Shown piece after piece: positions 1-6,935 of a DNA stretch of 7,251 nucleotides; the first letter of the stretch is position 1, and every line of letters begins with the position of its first letter. The stretch spans positions 1-7,251 of the forward strand of contig DIZW01000103.1 of NCBI GenBank assembly GCA_002428015.1. Reading direction: 5' to 3'. This DNA is from Oxalobacteraceae bacterium UBA6018. Its GTDB lineage: Bacteria; Pseudomonadota; Gammaproteobacteria; Burkholderiales; Burkholderiaceae_D. The notes below the pieces were generated by a model, which was not told where the DNA came from, did no database searches, and saw nothing but the letters and a program-made list of their open reading frames with translations. The position numbers were made by a program, and so were the translations under genes.

Positions 1-51
1 AACCGCCTGCTCATCAGCTACACGCCGACACTGTTCGACGGCAAACTCTAA
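1..51 (+). CDS. C-terminal end of a secreted-domain protein (left copy, cut by window edge)
   Basis: Reading from base 1 in frame, 16 codons (NRLLISYTPTLFDGKL) run to a TAA at 49-51. All 51 bases are identical to the reverse complement of 6947-6997, the end of the gene upstream of the intact PEP-CTERM gene. This is therefore the tail of a second copy of that gene, or of a paralogue sharing its last domain. The Ser-Tyr-Thr-Pro ending fits the last strand of a small beta-sandwich domain seen at the C-terminus of many secreted proteins; that assignment is inference. The stop codon overlaps the ribosome binding site of the next reading frame (AAGGAA, 50-55). How far the gene extends to the left cannot be seen. 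Confidence 0.6.
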   Translation, partial: NRLLISYTPTLFDGKL

Positions 52-165
52 GGAACCAAGCGATGCAAAATCTGAAATCGTTGATGCTGCGCGCCCTCGT
101 TGCGCCTGCCATGTTCTCCAGCGCCGGCCAGCTGTCCGGCAGCCCGGTTTACCACGTCTCGATCG
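1..165 (+). repeat. Left arm of a long imperfect inverted repeat
   Basis: Aligned by eye without gaps, bases 1-165 equal the reverse complement of 6833-6997 except at 62, 83, 106, 136 and 139, giving 160 of 165 identical. Identity collapses immediately after 165. The left boundary is the window edge, so the arm may be longer. It spans the last 17 codons (stop included) of one gene, a ribosome binding site, and the first 34 codons of a PEP-CTERM gene. Confidence 0.93.
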
Positions 166-203
166 TGGCCGCGTCCTTGGCCAACCCGATACCGCGTTCA
201 TAA
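63..203 (+). pseudogene. Truncated PEP-CTERM gene copy (signal peptide plus short tail)
   Basis: ATG at 63 opens a 46-codon frame ending at TAA 201-203. It is preceded by AAGGAA at 50-55 with a 7-base spacer. Residues 1-34 match the start of the intact PEP-CTERM protein at 6342-6935 except for three changes: L15P in the hydrophobic core of the signal peptide, F25S, and A26G next to the expected cleavage site. A fourth coding change (83) is silent. After VSI the reading frame diverges to a short unrelated-looking tail. The body, the PEP motif, the membrane segment and the arginine tail are all absent. The helix-breaking proline and the altered cleavage region suggest a decaying remnant. A short expressed peptide cannot be ruled out because the start region is intact. 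Confidence 0.75.
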
Positions 204-219
204 ATCCGTGCCAGTATGA

Positions 220-241
220 AGCCCGCTTCGGAGCGCGGGCT
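220..241. other. GC-rich hairpin between convergent genes
   Basis: AGCCCGC at 220-226 pairs perfectly with GCGGGCT at 235-241 across an 8-base loop. No T-run follows on either strand, so it is not a classical intrinsic terminator. It lies beyond the minus-strand terminator at 314-346 and just after the broken plus-strand reading frame, where it could act as a backup end or a transcript-stabilising stem. The structure is seen in the sequence; the role is inferred. Confidence 0.4.
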
Positions 242-313
242 CATCACAAGTGGGTTCGCAGGATCGAATGGCTGCCGGTCGCGCCCAGGGTCGAAGGCCG
301 GTTTGTGCAATTC

Positions 314-346
314 AAAAAAAACGGCGGGCAGGGTATGCGCCGCCGT
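314..346 (-). terminator. Intrinsic terminator of the receptor gene
   Basis: On the minus strand ACGGCGG (346-340) and CCGCCGT (327-321) form a 7-bp GC-rich stem with a 12-base loop, followed at once by a run of eight T (321-314, the first also pairing in the stem). It begins about 23 bases after the TAA of the TonB-dependent receptor, the right place to end the sigma/FecR/receptor transcript. On the plus strand no T-run follows the stem, so it should work in one direction only. Confidence 0.85.
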
Positions 347-369
347 CCAAAGGAGACATCGTTCCCGAC

Positions 370-3300
370 TTACAGTGTGCGGAAATTTACGCCGATCATG
401 ATTCGCTGGCCGGAATACGAGTAATCCAGGAGGTCAGGCGTGGCCGCCGAGAAGCCTGCGAACTGGCCCTGGCTGTCCGAGGTCGTCGCATTGCCCAGGT
501 TGCGGCCTTCGATGAAGAACTCGACGTTCGGCTTCCACTTGTACGAAATCTTGGCGTCGATGAAGCGGGTCGAGTCCTTGAAGTTCGGCGAGCCCGGGTT
601 GTACGGGAACCGCACGCCGCCATTGATGCCGGCCGCCTGGTAGTCGTTGTTGTCGGTCGAGCCGCAACCGGCGATGCAGTTGAAGTAGGACGCCACCGCC
701 TGCACCGCGACGCGTGCCGAGATCCTGCCGTCGTCGTACCACAGCGACCAGTTGTAGGAATAGTTCGAGGTACGCGCCGGCGGCAGCGGGGTGCCGGTCA
801 ACAGGTCGACCACGTTCTCGGCCGAGGTGGCCGCGCGGATCCTGGTGTAGTTGGCGTCGAAACCGGTATAGCGGAGAATCCAGGGCAGGAAGGTGAAGGC
901 GGTCTTCATGCCGTATTCGAGACCCTTGGCCGAGGTGGCGGCGCCGTTGAGCCACAGCGAGTAGTTGTAGTCGAGCGCGGCCAGGTTGGCGCCGGTGGCC
1001 GGGTCGACCAGGCTCGAGCCGCCCGCGATCGGCACGTTGTTGGCGCCACGGCTGACCGCCGGGCCGATCTTGCCGTCCTGTTTGAAGGCGGCGACCGAGA
1101 ACATCGTGTCCTTGTTCGGGTAGTATTCGAAGCTCAGGTTCTGGTTGATGTTCACCTGCGGCTGCAGGCCCGGGTTGCCGATCGTGCCGATGCAGCTTTG
1201 CGAAGCGCTCGGGTCCTTGTCCCGCAGGGTCGCGTCATAGGTGCAGTTGCCCGACGGGAGCAGGTAGGCCACCGGCGGACGCGCCACGGCCTTGGCATGG
1301 TTGTAACGGGCCACCAGCTTGTCCCGCACCAGCCACATTGCCAGGTTATAGATCGGCATGATCGCGTGGCTGGTGTCGATGATCTGCACCGGTTGCGACA
1401 GCGTGGTCTGGACCGTGCCGCCCGGCGGGGTCGGGCGCAGCGGGTCGTACACGCCCTGCACCGGGGTGATCGAGGTCAGCGTCATCAAGCCATTGCCGCG
1501 CACCTTGGTGCGCACGTAGCGGTAGCCCAGGTTGCCATCGAGCTCCCAGCCGAAGGGCAGGGCATGGTCGGTGAACGGGATGTGATCGAGGCCGAAGTCG
1601 CTCATCACGTAGAACGCTTCGGTGCGCTCGCTGAGGTGCTGGAACGGCTGGGTGTAGACCTTGCCGTCGGTGGCCGTGCACTCCTTGATGCAGTTGAAGT
1701 TGGTGTTCGGGGTACCGACCAGCGCCAGCACCTTGTCGGCATCGATGCCGGTCCAGTTATTGAGCAGGCCGGCCGGGCGGCCGGTGGCGCCCGAGAAGAA
1801 CTGGGTCGGCGTGGCCTGGCCGTTCAGCGTCCTGGCGACGATGTCCTGGAACTGCTGCGGGGTCACCGTGGTGATGCCGTCCAGGCCATGGCGCGGGTCG
1901 GCGCTGGGCACGAAGCCGTACTGGCAGGCGTTGCCGCCGGACCCAAGCGAGCCAGGGGTGTTCTGGCAGCCGACGACGGTGCTGCGGATCTGCTGGGTCG
2001 GCAGGATCACGGCGGGCACGTAGCCGGGCTGGCCGATGGTGCCGAGCGCGTCCTTGACGGTGTAGCCGCCGCCGTTGCCGGCATCCGGCCCCCAGCTGTC
2101 GCGGATATTGTCGCGCAGGTTGAAACCGGTTTTGAGACGCTTGAAGAAGGGGATCGCGTCCGGGATCGCATAGGTCAGGTCGAGCTTGGCCGTGCGCTCT
2201 TCGGTGTCGGTCTCCCATGGTTTCCACGCGGTGCCCACGGACTGGGTCAGCAGCGGCTGCTGGGCGGCGCTGTAGGCGGGAATCGCGACCAGCTGGTTGG
2301 TAGAGATGGCGACCGCCTTGGTCGCCTGGCCCGGATACAGCGTCGCGTACTGCGCCGCGTCGGTTGGGTTGTAGCTGCTGCCGGCCGGGAAGCTGTAGCC
2401 CCACAGGCCGTTCGGCAGCACCGACATCGTCACCGGGCCGTAGTAGTCGTTGTAGGCCACGCGGTCCTGCACGCGCGTGAAGTTGGACTTGGCGTCGCCG
2501 ACGAAGAATTCGAGCTTGACCGGGCCGTGCTTGTAGCTGCCACCGAGCTGCAGGTATTGCGCCGTGGTCTTGGCGCGATCGTGCGCGTTGTCCGTGAGCG
2601 CCGCCGCGTCACTGATGCTGTACTGGGTCAGGTGGTGGCTGGCGTCGGAGACGATCGAACCGGGGACGATGTCCACCACCGAGCTTTGCAGCAGGGTGTT
2701 GGTCGCCTGGGTCGGCGTGGCGTAGCTGTAGTAGCCCGAGCCGGGCACCGGCGTGCGCGTGCCGCCGGCAAGATTGTCGATGTAGGCCGGACCGTTGTAC
2801 GCCGGGCTCTTCACGGCCGAAGGATTGATCTGCACGCTGCCCATTCCGAAGATGAACTGGTGCATGTCGTCGTAGCGCCGGTTGTAGCTGCCCTTGGCGT
2901 ACACCGTGAGATCGTTGTTGACCTTGAAGTCGAAGCGCAGGTCGAGGTTCTGGCGCTTGTCGAACTCACGCTTGGCGATGTAGCGCACAGTGGAGGGCGT
3001 GTAGTCGTTCCACTGGTTCAGGCAGGTGATCAGCTCGTTCGCGCGCTGCGATTGGGCGGCGCCGCGCGCGCTCGACACGATCGCATTGGCCTGGGCCGTG
3101 GTCAGCGCGGGGAAGGCCGCGTAGCAGTCGGCCTTGGTCTGCGCGCTGGCCGACCTGGTCAGCACGTCCAGCGGTGTCGCGGCGTTGAAGACGCCACCGC
3201 CGACCAGGGGCGAAGCCAGCATCGGCGTGGTGGCGGTGGAGTCCGCCGTCATCGTGCCGGGCTGGAAGGTGAAGGTTTTGTTGGGCGAGTTGTCGAAGTC

Positions 3301-4308
3301 GGCCAAGCGGTAGTAACCCGAACGCGCCGCGTTGGCCACCTGCACCATATGGGCCTCGTTGGCCAGTACCGTGTGCGAGGCGTTGACGACCACGCCCAGG
3401 CGGCCGCCGAGGAACTGTTCGGCCAGGATCAGGTTGGTGTTCGGTTCCCAGATCTTGTTGAGCGAGCTTTGCGAACCGGCCACGCGCAGCGAGGCGAAAG
3501 GCTTCTTGAAGTCCAGGCCCGTACGGGTCTTGATGATGATGCCGCCGCCCAGCGAACCTTCCGTCATGTCGGCGGTCGAGCCCTTGACCACGTCCACGCT
3601 CTTGATCAGGTCGGCCGAGAGCTGGCGGAATTCAGTGCCGCGACCGGTGCCGCCACCGTACATGTCGGTGCCGCCGGCGGACTGCACGCCCTGGCCGTCA
3701 ATTTCGACGCGGGTCAGGTCCGGGCCGTTGCCGCGCACCGAAACGCTGACGCCTTCGCCGAAATCGCCGCGGTCGAGCGCCACCCCTGACATGCGCGAGA
3801 TAGCCTCGCCGACGTTACGGTCGGGCAGGGAGCCGACGTCTTCGGCGACGATCGAATCCATCGCGGTGGACGCATCCTTCTTGCGCTCGATGCTCGATTG
3901 TTCGGACGCGCGGGTGCCCACCACCAGCACCTGCTTCACCTCCTCGTCGGCGTTGGCGCTTGTATCCTTCCCGGTCGAAGCATGCACCGGCTCCGAGGCC
4001 AAAATGAACACCGCGCCGCTGGCCGTGACCTTGCCATACAGGCCGGTGCCGGCAAGCAGCCGCTGCAAGGCTTCGGAGGTCGGAAAACTGCCCTGCAGGC
4101 CATGCGTGCTGACACCGGTCAGGATATCCTCGGACGCCAGGATATTGATGCCTGCCTGTCTCGCAAACACATTGATCGTGGTCGTGGCCAGTCCCGCCGG
4201 GATATCGAATTGTTTGCTGGCGTCCTGAGCATGTCCGGCGTTCGGAAATACGACGGCGCTTGCAACGAGAATGATGGCGGCAGTGCTACCGCAATGATGC
4301 GGATACAT
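370..4308 (-). CDS. TonB-dependent outer-membrane receptor with STN signalling domain
   Basis: Outer-membrane beta-barrel receptor that imports a ligand using TonB energy and signals its presence to FecR. Numbered from ATG 4308: signal peptide 1-27 (AGHA/QD); STN domain about 34-105, opening FDIPAGL; a possible TonB box near 124-132; plug about 140-265, with LPDRNVGEAISR, VSVRGNGPDLTRVEIDG and a Gly-rich end; then the barrel, closing with IMIGVNFRTL. The plug motifs resemble the Caulobacter/Xanthomonas-type TonB receptor family (TIGR01782). At 1312 residues it is longer than usual for that family, so large surface loops are likely. Ten cysteines in the mature protein fall in five close pairs. 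I chose ATG 4308 because AAGGAG (4318-4323) sits 9 bases upstream; an in-frame GTG at 4311, 6 bases from it, would add one residue. The gene follows FecR after 91-94 bases. The ligand is unknown: iron-siderophore and carbohydrate are both possible. Confidence 0.95.
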   Translation of the reverse strand: MYPHHCGSTAAIILVASAVVFPNAGHAQDASKQFDIPAGLATTTINVFARQAGINILASEDILTGVSTHGLQGSFPTSEALQRLLAGTGLYGKVTASGAVFILASEPVHASTGKDTSANADEEVKQVLVVGTRASEQSSIERKKDASTAMDSIVAEDVGSLPDRNVGEAISRMSGVALDRGDFGEGVSVSVRGNGPDLTRVEIDGQGVQSAGGTDMYGGGTGRGTEFRQLSADLIKSVDVVKGSTADMTEGSLGGGIIIKTRTGLDFKKPFASLRVAGSQSSLNKIWEPNTNLILAEQFLGGRLGVVVNASHTVLANEAHMVQVANAARSGYYRLADFDNSPNKTFTFQPGTMTADSTATTPMLASPLVGGGVFNAATPLDVLTRSASAQTKADCYAAFPALTTAQANAIVSSARGAAQSQRANELITCLNQWNDYTPSTVRYIAKREFDKRQNLDLRFDFKVNNDLTVYAKGSYNRRYDDMHQFIFGMGSVQINPSAVKSPAYNGPAYIDNLAGGTRTPVPGSGYYSYATPTQATNTLLQSSVVDIVPGSIVSDASHHLTQYSISDAAALTDNAHDRAKTTAQYLQLGGSYKHGPVKLEFFVGDAKSNFTRVQDRVAYNDYYGPVTMSVLPNGLWGYSFPAGSSYNPTDAAQYATLYPGQATKAVAISTNQLVAIPAYSAAQQPLLTQSVGTAWKPWETDTEERTAKLDLTYAIPDAIPFFKRLKTGFNLRDNIRDSWGPDAGNGGGYTVKDALGTIGQPGYVPAVILPTQQIRSTVVGCQNTPGSLGSGGNACQYGFVPSADPRHGLDGITTVTPQQFQDIVARTLNGQATPTQFFSGATGRPAGLLNNWTGIDADKVLALVGTPNTNFNCIKECTATDGKVYTQPFQHLSERTEAFYVMSDFGLDHIPFTDHALPFGWELDGNLGYRYVRTKVRGNGLMTLTSITPVQGVYDPLRPTPPGGTVQTTLSQPVQIIDTSHAIMPIYNLAMWLVRDKLVARYNHAKAVARPPVAYLLPSGNCTYDATLRDKDPSASQSCIGTIGNPGLQPQVNINQNLSFEYYPNKDTMFSVAAFKQDGKIGPAVSRGANNVPIAGGSSLVDPATGANLAALDYNYSLWLNGAATSAKGLEYGMKTAFTFLPWILRYTGFDANYTRIRAATSAENVVDLLTGTPLPPARTSNYSYNWSLWYDDGRISARVAVQAVASYFNCIAGCGSTDNNDYQAAGINGGVRFPYNPGSPNFKDSTRFIDAKISYKWKPNVEFFIEGRNLGNATTSDSQGQFAGFSAATPDLLDYSYSGQRIMIGVNFRTL

Positions 4309-4317
4309 CACGCGTGT

Positions 4318-4323
4318 CTCCTT
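4318..4323 (-). promoter_or_regulatory. Ribosome binding site of the receptor gene
   Basis: AAGGAG on the minus strand lies 9 bases before ATG 4308 and 6 bases before GTG 4311. It fits either start and supports the start region but does not decide between them. Confidence 0.7.
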
Positions 4324-4402
4324 GACCTGGTTCTTTCGGCGGAGTCTTCGTTCCGTCCCCGATTTTTGTCGACCAGGCTGTTATACGAATCTCTTTTATC
4401 GA

Positions 4403-5386
4403 TCAGATATTGTTCTTTTTTTGTGCGGCCCTGGCGCCGATGGTGATGCTTTCGACACTGATTTCGATCGGTACATTCAGGTAGGCGCCGATATCCCTGG
4501 CAAACTGTTCCGCCGCATCGACCTGATACTGGCCGAAGATGCGCTTGCCCTCGAGCGAAGGATCGGAAATGATGATCTTCTTGGCGCTGTAGCGATTGAA
4601 ATCGGCGACCGCCTCGCCCAAGGTTTGCCGGGTGAATATCAACTTCCCATCGCGCCATGCCAGTTTCCGCTGGACTTCCTGCGGTTGCTGCGCCACCGTG
4701 ATCTGCGTCGTGTGATAGGGCACGAAACTGTGCTGGCCGGCGGTGAGCAGGGCTTTGGCCTTGCCGGTCCATACCTCGACCGTCCCTTCGGTCACCAGGA
4801 CCTCCGCGCCTTCCTTGAGACGATTCACCCCGAATGCGGTGCCGACCGCGCGCACGTGCACGTCGCCCGCTTCGACGATAAACGGTTTGGTCTTGTCCTT
4901 GGCCACCTCGAACCACGCTTCACCCTTGACCAGCACCACCTGGCGCTTGTGATCGAAGAGCTTGACTTGCAGCTCGCTGTTGCTGTTGATGCTGGCCACC
5001 GAGGTATCGGCCAGTGCGACCCGCCTGAATTCGCCCTTGGACGTCGCCAGTGTGGTATTGCGGTCGCTCAGTCCAAGGGATATACCGACGCCGATCATGC
5101 CCAGGCTGGCCGCCAGCGCACCGTATTTGAGCCAGGCGCGCCGGTTGACGCCCCGGGTTTCGGGCTCGTCGGAGCGCAGCGCGTAGCGGTCCTCACACGG
5201 GTACAGGTTTTGATGGGACACCGCCTGCGAAATGGCGTTATTGATCACCATGGCGCGGATATAGGCGCCCTTGTGGCGGGTATCTTCTTCCAGCCAGGCG
5301 TTGAGAGTGGCTCGCTCATCGGCGTCGAGTTCCCGATCCGACTGAATTCGCAGCCATCCGAGGGCCTGGTTATCGATCGCTGGCAT
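4403..5386 (-). CDS. FecR-family anti-sigma / signal transducer
   Basis: Inner-membrane protein that relays the receptor's signal to the sigma factor. It has the full FecR plan over 327 residues. A cytoplasmic N-terminal DUF4880-like helical region (about 7-52, with ALGWL and DERATLNAWL) is expected to bind the sigma factor. A single membrane segment lies at about 88-106, preceded by RRAWLK, a twin-arginine-like motif as reported for some FecR proteins. The periplasmic FecR domain covers about 112-210, with GEFRRVALADTSVASINSNS, KGEAWFEVAKD and VRAVGTAFGVN. A C-terminal STN-like/DUF4974 region follows at about 248-312, with WRDGKLIF and LGEAVADFNRYS. ATG 5386 has AGGA at 5394-5397 with a 7-base spacer. 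The start overlaps the end of the sigma gene by 17 bases, indicating one operon and probable translational coupling. No domain appears to be missing. Confidence 0.95.
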   Translation of the reverse strand: MPAIDNQALGWLRIQSDRELDADERATLNAWLEEDTRHKGAYIRAMVINNAISQAVSHQNLYPCEDRYALRSDEPETRGVNRRAWLKYGALAASLGMIGVGISLGLSDRNTTLATSKGEFRRVALADTSVASINSNSELQVKLFDHKRQVVLVKGEAWFEVAKDKTKPFIVEAGDVHVRAVGTAFGVNRLKEGAEVLVTEGTVEVWTGKAKALLTAGQHSFVPYHTTQITVAQQPQEVQRKLAWRDGKLIFTRQTLGEAVADFNRYSAKKIIISDPSLEGKRIFGQYQVDAAEQFARDIGAYLNVPIEISVESITIGARAAQKKNNI

Positions 5387-5954
5387 TGGCTTTTCCTGCT
5401 TTGTTAATCTTGCGCGGCTTTGCGCTGGGCGGGAGTTCGTACGTCCCCTGCCGTTTCATCATTGTCGAGATGAGTTCCATCCCCTTGGTCGATTCATATT
5501 CGACCGCCTTTTCCGTGATGCCGAGCGAATCGGCCGCTTCCTTTTGCGAGAGGCCGTAGATCCGCCGCGCGCGGAACACTTCGCGGCACCGGTCGGGCAA
5601 TTTGCCGATCAATCCTATTACCCAGCGCAGTTCGGCGCGGCCGAGTACGATGCGCTCGGGACCTGGCATGTCGTCCGGCACGTCCAGTTCGCCCAGATTG
5701 GCCATAATGTCGATATTCACCACGGCGTCGCGTCGCAGGCGGTCGGTGATCAGGTTCTTGGCGATCTGCACGAAATAGCCGCGCGGATCGTTGACGTGCG
5801 CGACGTCTTCCATCTGCATCACCTTGCAGTACACCTCCTGGATCACGTCATCCACGTCGGCCGCACTGGCGCAGAGCCGCCTCAGCCTGAGGCGGAACTC
5901 CGCCTCGAAGGGCAACAGGTGCACCGTCAGCCAGTTGATAATGTCTTGGTTCAT
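5370..5954 (-). CDS. ECF RNA polymerase sigma factor, FecI-like
   Basis: Extracytoplasmic-function sigma factor, expected to direct RNA polymerase to the receptor promoter when released by the adjacent FecR. Its 194 residues include region 2 at about 17-77 (DVDDVIQEVYCKVM, then DPRGYFVQIAKNLITDRLRR) and region 4 at about 107-160 (LPDRCREVFRARRIYGLSQ, then EAADSLGITEKAVE, the helix-turn-helix). A basic tail of about 20 residues after position 175 (rich in Lys, Pro and Arg) is not part of the usual core; its coding sequence contains the start of fecR. ATG 5954 is preceded only by a weak purine stretch, so the start is less certain than the family call. The order sigma, FecR, STN-receptor on one strand matches cell-surface signalling operons. 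I could not identify a convincing promoter upstream. Confidence 0.93.
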   Translation of the reverse strand: MNQDIINWLTVHLLPFEAEFRLRLRRLCASAADVDDVIQEVYCKVMQMEDVAHVNDPRGYFVQIAKNLITDRLRRDAVVNIDIMANLGELDVPDDMPGPERIVLGRAELRWVIGLIGKLPDRCREVFRARRIYGLSQKEAADSLGITEKAVEYESTKGMELISTMMKRQGTYELPPSAKPRKINKAGKANASDR

Positions 5955-6026
5955 ATTTTTTCTCGTCTCTCGGTAGTATGGACGAGTGAAAACGGCTTTT
6001 CCCTAGAAAATTTTCGCAATCAGTGC

Positions 6027-6050
6027 AAAAAAGGCCCGCCGAACGGCGGG
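6027..6050 (-). terminator. Intrinsic terminator upstream of the sigma-factor gene
   Basis: On the minus strand CCCGCC (6050-6045) and GGCGGG (6040-6035) form a perfect 6-bp stem around the tetraloop GTTC, followed by CC and six T (6032-6027). It should stop transcription coming from the PEP-CTERM gene and so isolate the sigma/FecR/receptor operon, whose promoter would then lie between 5955 and about 6026. Confidence 0.85.
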
Positions 6051-6160
6051 ACGAATCCATCGCTATTGTAACGATGGCATCAGAACGTCGGCAAAGTCTG
6101 TTGGCCGCTGACCGAAAGCGGTACGCCGGCTCCCGCCGCAGGCTCCACGCCACCCGGCTG

Positions 6161-6201
6161 GCCGCCGCCGTGCCGGCCGCCGCCGTGCCGGCCGCCGCCG
6201 G
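6161..6201. repeat. 15-base GC-rich tandem repeat, about 2.7 copies
   Basis: The unit GCCGCCGCCGTGCCG occurs exactly at 6161-6175 and 6176-6190. A third copy begins at 6191 and decays after ten to eleven bases. Because 15 is a multiple of three it produces repeating peptides in every frame (for example Ala-Ala-Ala-Val-Pro on plus), which explains the spurious reading frames here. It probably arose by slippage. Confidence 0.85.
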
Positions 6202-6302
6202 CGAGGTGCGAGCAATGCCAAAGCCCGCTGGCGGTACACCGACTTGCTCACGTACTTGCCGTGGTAGCGCTCCCCCCTGGCAAACGCAATGCCTGGACGG
6301 CC

Positions 6303-6333
6303 AGGCCGGGCTCGGATGGCATCGGCCCGGCCT
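6303..6333 (-). other. Strong hairpin just after the PEP-CTERM stop codon
   Basis: AGGCCGGGC at 6303-6311 pairs over nine bases with GCCCGGCCT at 6325-6333, with a 13-base loop that can itself form a small GAT/ATC stem. On the minus strand it begins 8 bases after the PEP-CTERM TGA (6344-6342). No T-run follows, so it is more likely a 3' transcript-stabilising stem or a factor-assisted stop; the T-tailed terminator lies further on at 6027-6050. Confidence 0.5.
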
Positions 6334-6341
6334 CGATACAT

Positions 6342-6935
6342 TCAAGGGCGGCGCCTGCGCAGGGCGCCAAACAGCAGCATCAGGCCCGACGCCATTTCCG
6401 CCAGGGTTGCCGGTTCGGGTACCGCGGCGGGTCCGACGGCGGCCCTGTCGCTCACGGTAAACAATGCCGGTTGGCCCGGATACACTTGGAAGGTAGCCAT
6501 GTCGCCGGTCGTTCCACCGACGTAACCGTTCAGGCCGGAATCGAGCAGCGCAATCGAAAGATCCGAGCCGCCAGTCGCATCATTGGCGATGCTGAACTGG
6601 ACGTCGAAGGTGAACAGGCCGCCGAAGTTGGCCAACTGGCCGAACTCGTTCCAGCCAGTGTCGTTATGAATCGTGACGCCGGAATCGAGCGCGCCTTCAG
6701 CATTACTTTTCGTGTAGGTCGACTTGTCGAAGTCACCGGTAAAATTGGTGAGCTGCACATCCGCCGTCGCAGAACTGGCAGTGCCCAGGAACAGGAAATC
6801 CAGGTAGCCCTGGCCCGACAATCCGGCCGAGTCGATCGAGACGTGGTAAACCGGGCTGGCGAACAGCTGGCCGGCGCTGGAGAACATGGCAAGCGCAACG
6901 AGGGCGCGCAGCATTAACGATTTCAGATTTTGCAT
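6342..6935 (-). CDS. PEP-CTERM sorting domain protein
   Basis: Exported protein of 197 residues, expected to be recognised by an exosortase. It has an N-terminal signal peptide (about 1-27: basic start, hydrophobic ALVALAMF, cleavage region LFAS). The body (28-165) is rich in Gly, Ser, Thr, Asp and Asn, has no cysteine, and looks like a beta-rich domain, with VYHVSIDSAGLSGQGYLDF at its start. The C-terminus is classical: VPEPATL (172-178), a hydrophobic segment (179-192) and RRRR (193-196). The start and opening of the body resemble the NF038129-type PEP-CTERM family, recalled rather than searched. ATG 6935 has AAGGAA (6943-6948) with a 7-base spacer, overlapping the upstream stop, so the two genes are probably co-transcribed. 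No exosortase gene is in the window. The function of the body is unknown. A broken inverted copy lies at 63-203. Confidence 0.93.
   Translation of the reverse strand: MQNLKSLMLRALVALAMFSSAGQLFASPVYHVSIDSAGLSGQGYLDFLFLGTASSATADVQLTNFTGDFDKSTYTKSNAEGALDSGVTIHNDTGWNEFGQLANFGGLFTFDVQFSIANDATGGSDLSIALLDSGLNGYVGGTTGDMATFQVYPGQPALFTVSDRAAVGPAAVPEPATLAEMASGLMLLFGALRRRRP

Larger units (their letters stand above)
5955..6341. other. Non-coding region between the signalling unit and the PEP-CTERM gene
   Basis: This 387-base stretch has no gene I can support. From the sigma-factor side it holds an AT-rich leader (5955-6026) where a sigma promoter would be expected, although no clear -35/-10 pair stands out. 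Next come a minus-strand terminator (6027-6050), a GC-rich stretch with a 15-base tandem repeat (6161-6201), and a strong hairpin (6303-6333) directly behind the PEP-CTERM stop. A 92-codon minus-strand frame (6063-6341) starts at an ATG directly abutting that stop codon (TGAATG), but it consists largely of Arg-rich low-complexity repeat and I do not accept it as a gene. Confidence 0.6.

Noticed and set aside
250..3789. A 1179-codon open frame on the plus strand opposite the receptor gene
   Set aside because: It is a shadow of the GC-rich receptor gene. The translation is dominated by Arg, Val, Gly, Ala and His with no recognisable domain, while the minus-strand frame has a signal peptide, STN domain, plug and barrel.
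4326..4377. Six-base inverted repeat (CCTGGT/ACCAGG) in the receptor leader, next to the ribosome binding site
   Set aside because: A 6-bp stem around a 40-base loop is too weak and too likely by chance to call a riboswitch or attenuator.
4322..5407. A 361-codon plus-strand frame opposite fecR
   Set aside because: It is the antisense of a complete FecR protein with all its domains. The plus-strand translation has no coherent features.
5955..6030. Possible sigma-70 promoter for the sigma-factor gene (for example TTGCAC followed about 17 bases later by TAGGGA)
   Set aside because: The -10 match is poor and several alternatives are equally weak, so no promoter is annotated.
6063..6341. A 92-codon minus-strand frame whose ATG directly follows the PEP-CTERM stop (TGAATG)
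   Set aside because: Its start region overlaps a strong hairpin, it lacks a ribosome binding site, its middle is the Arg-rich translation of the 15-base repeat, and I recognise no family. A short stretch (about residues 28-44) is less biased, so I cannot fully exclude a remnant of a gene.
6261..6917. A 218-codon plus-strand frame opposite the PEP-CTERM gene
   Set aside because: It is the antisense of a well-supported gene and shows no signal peptide, motif or family resemblance.
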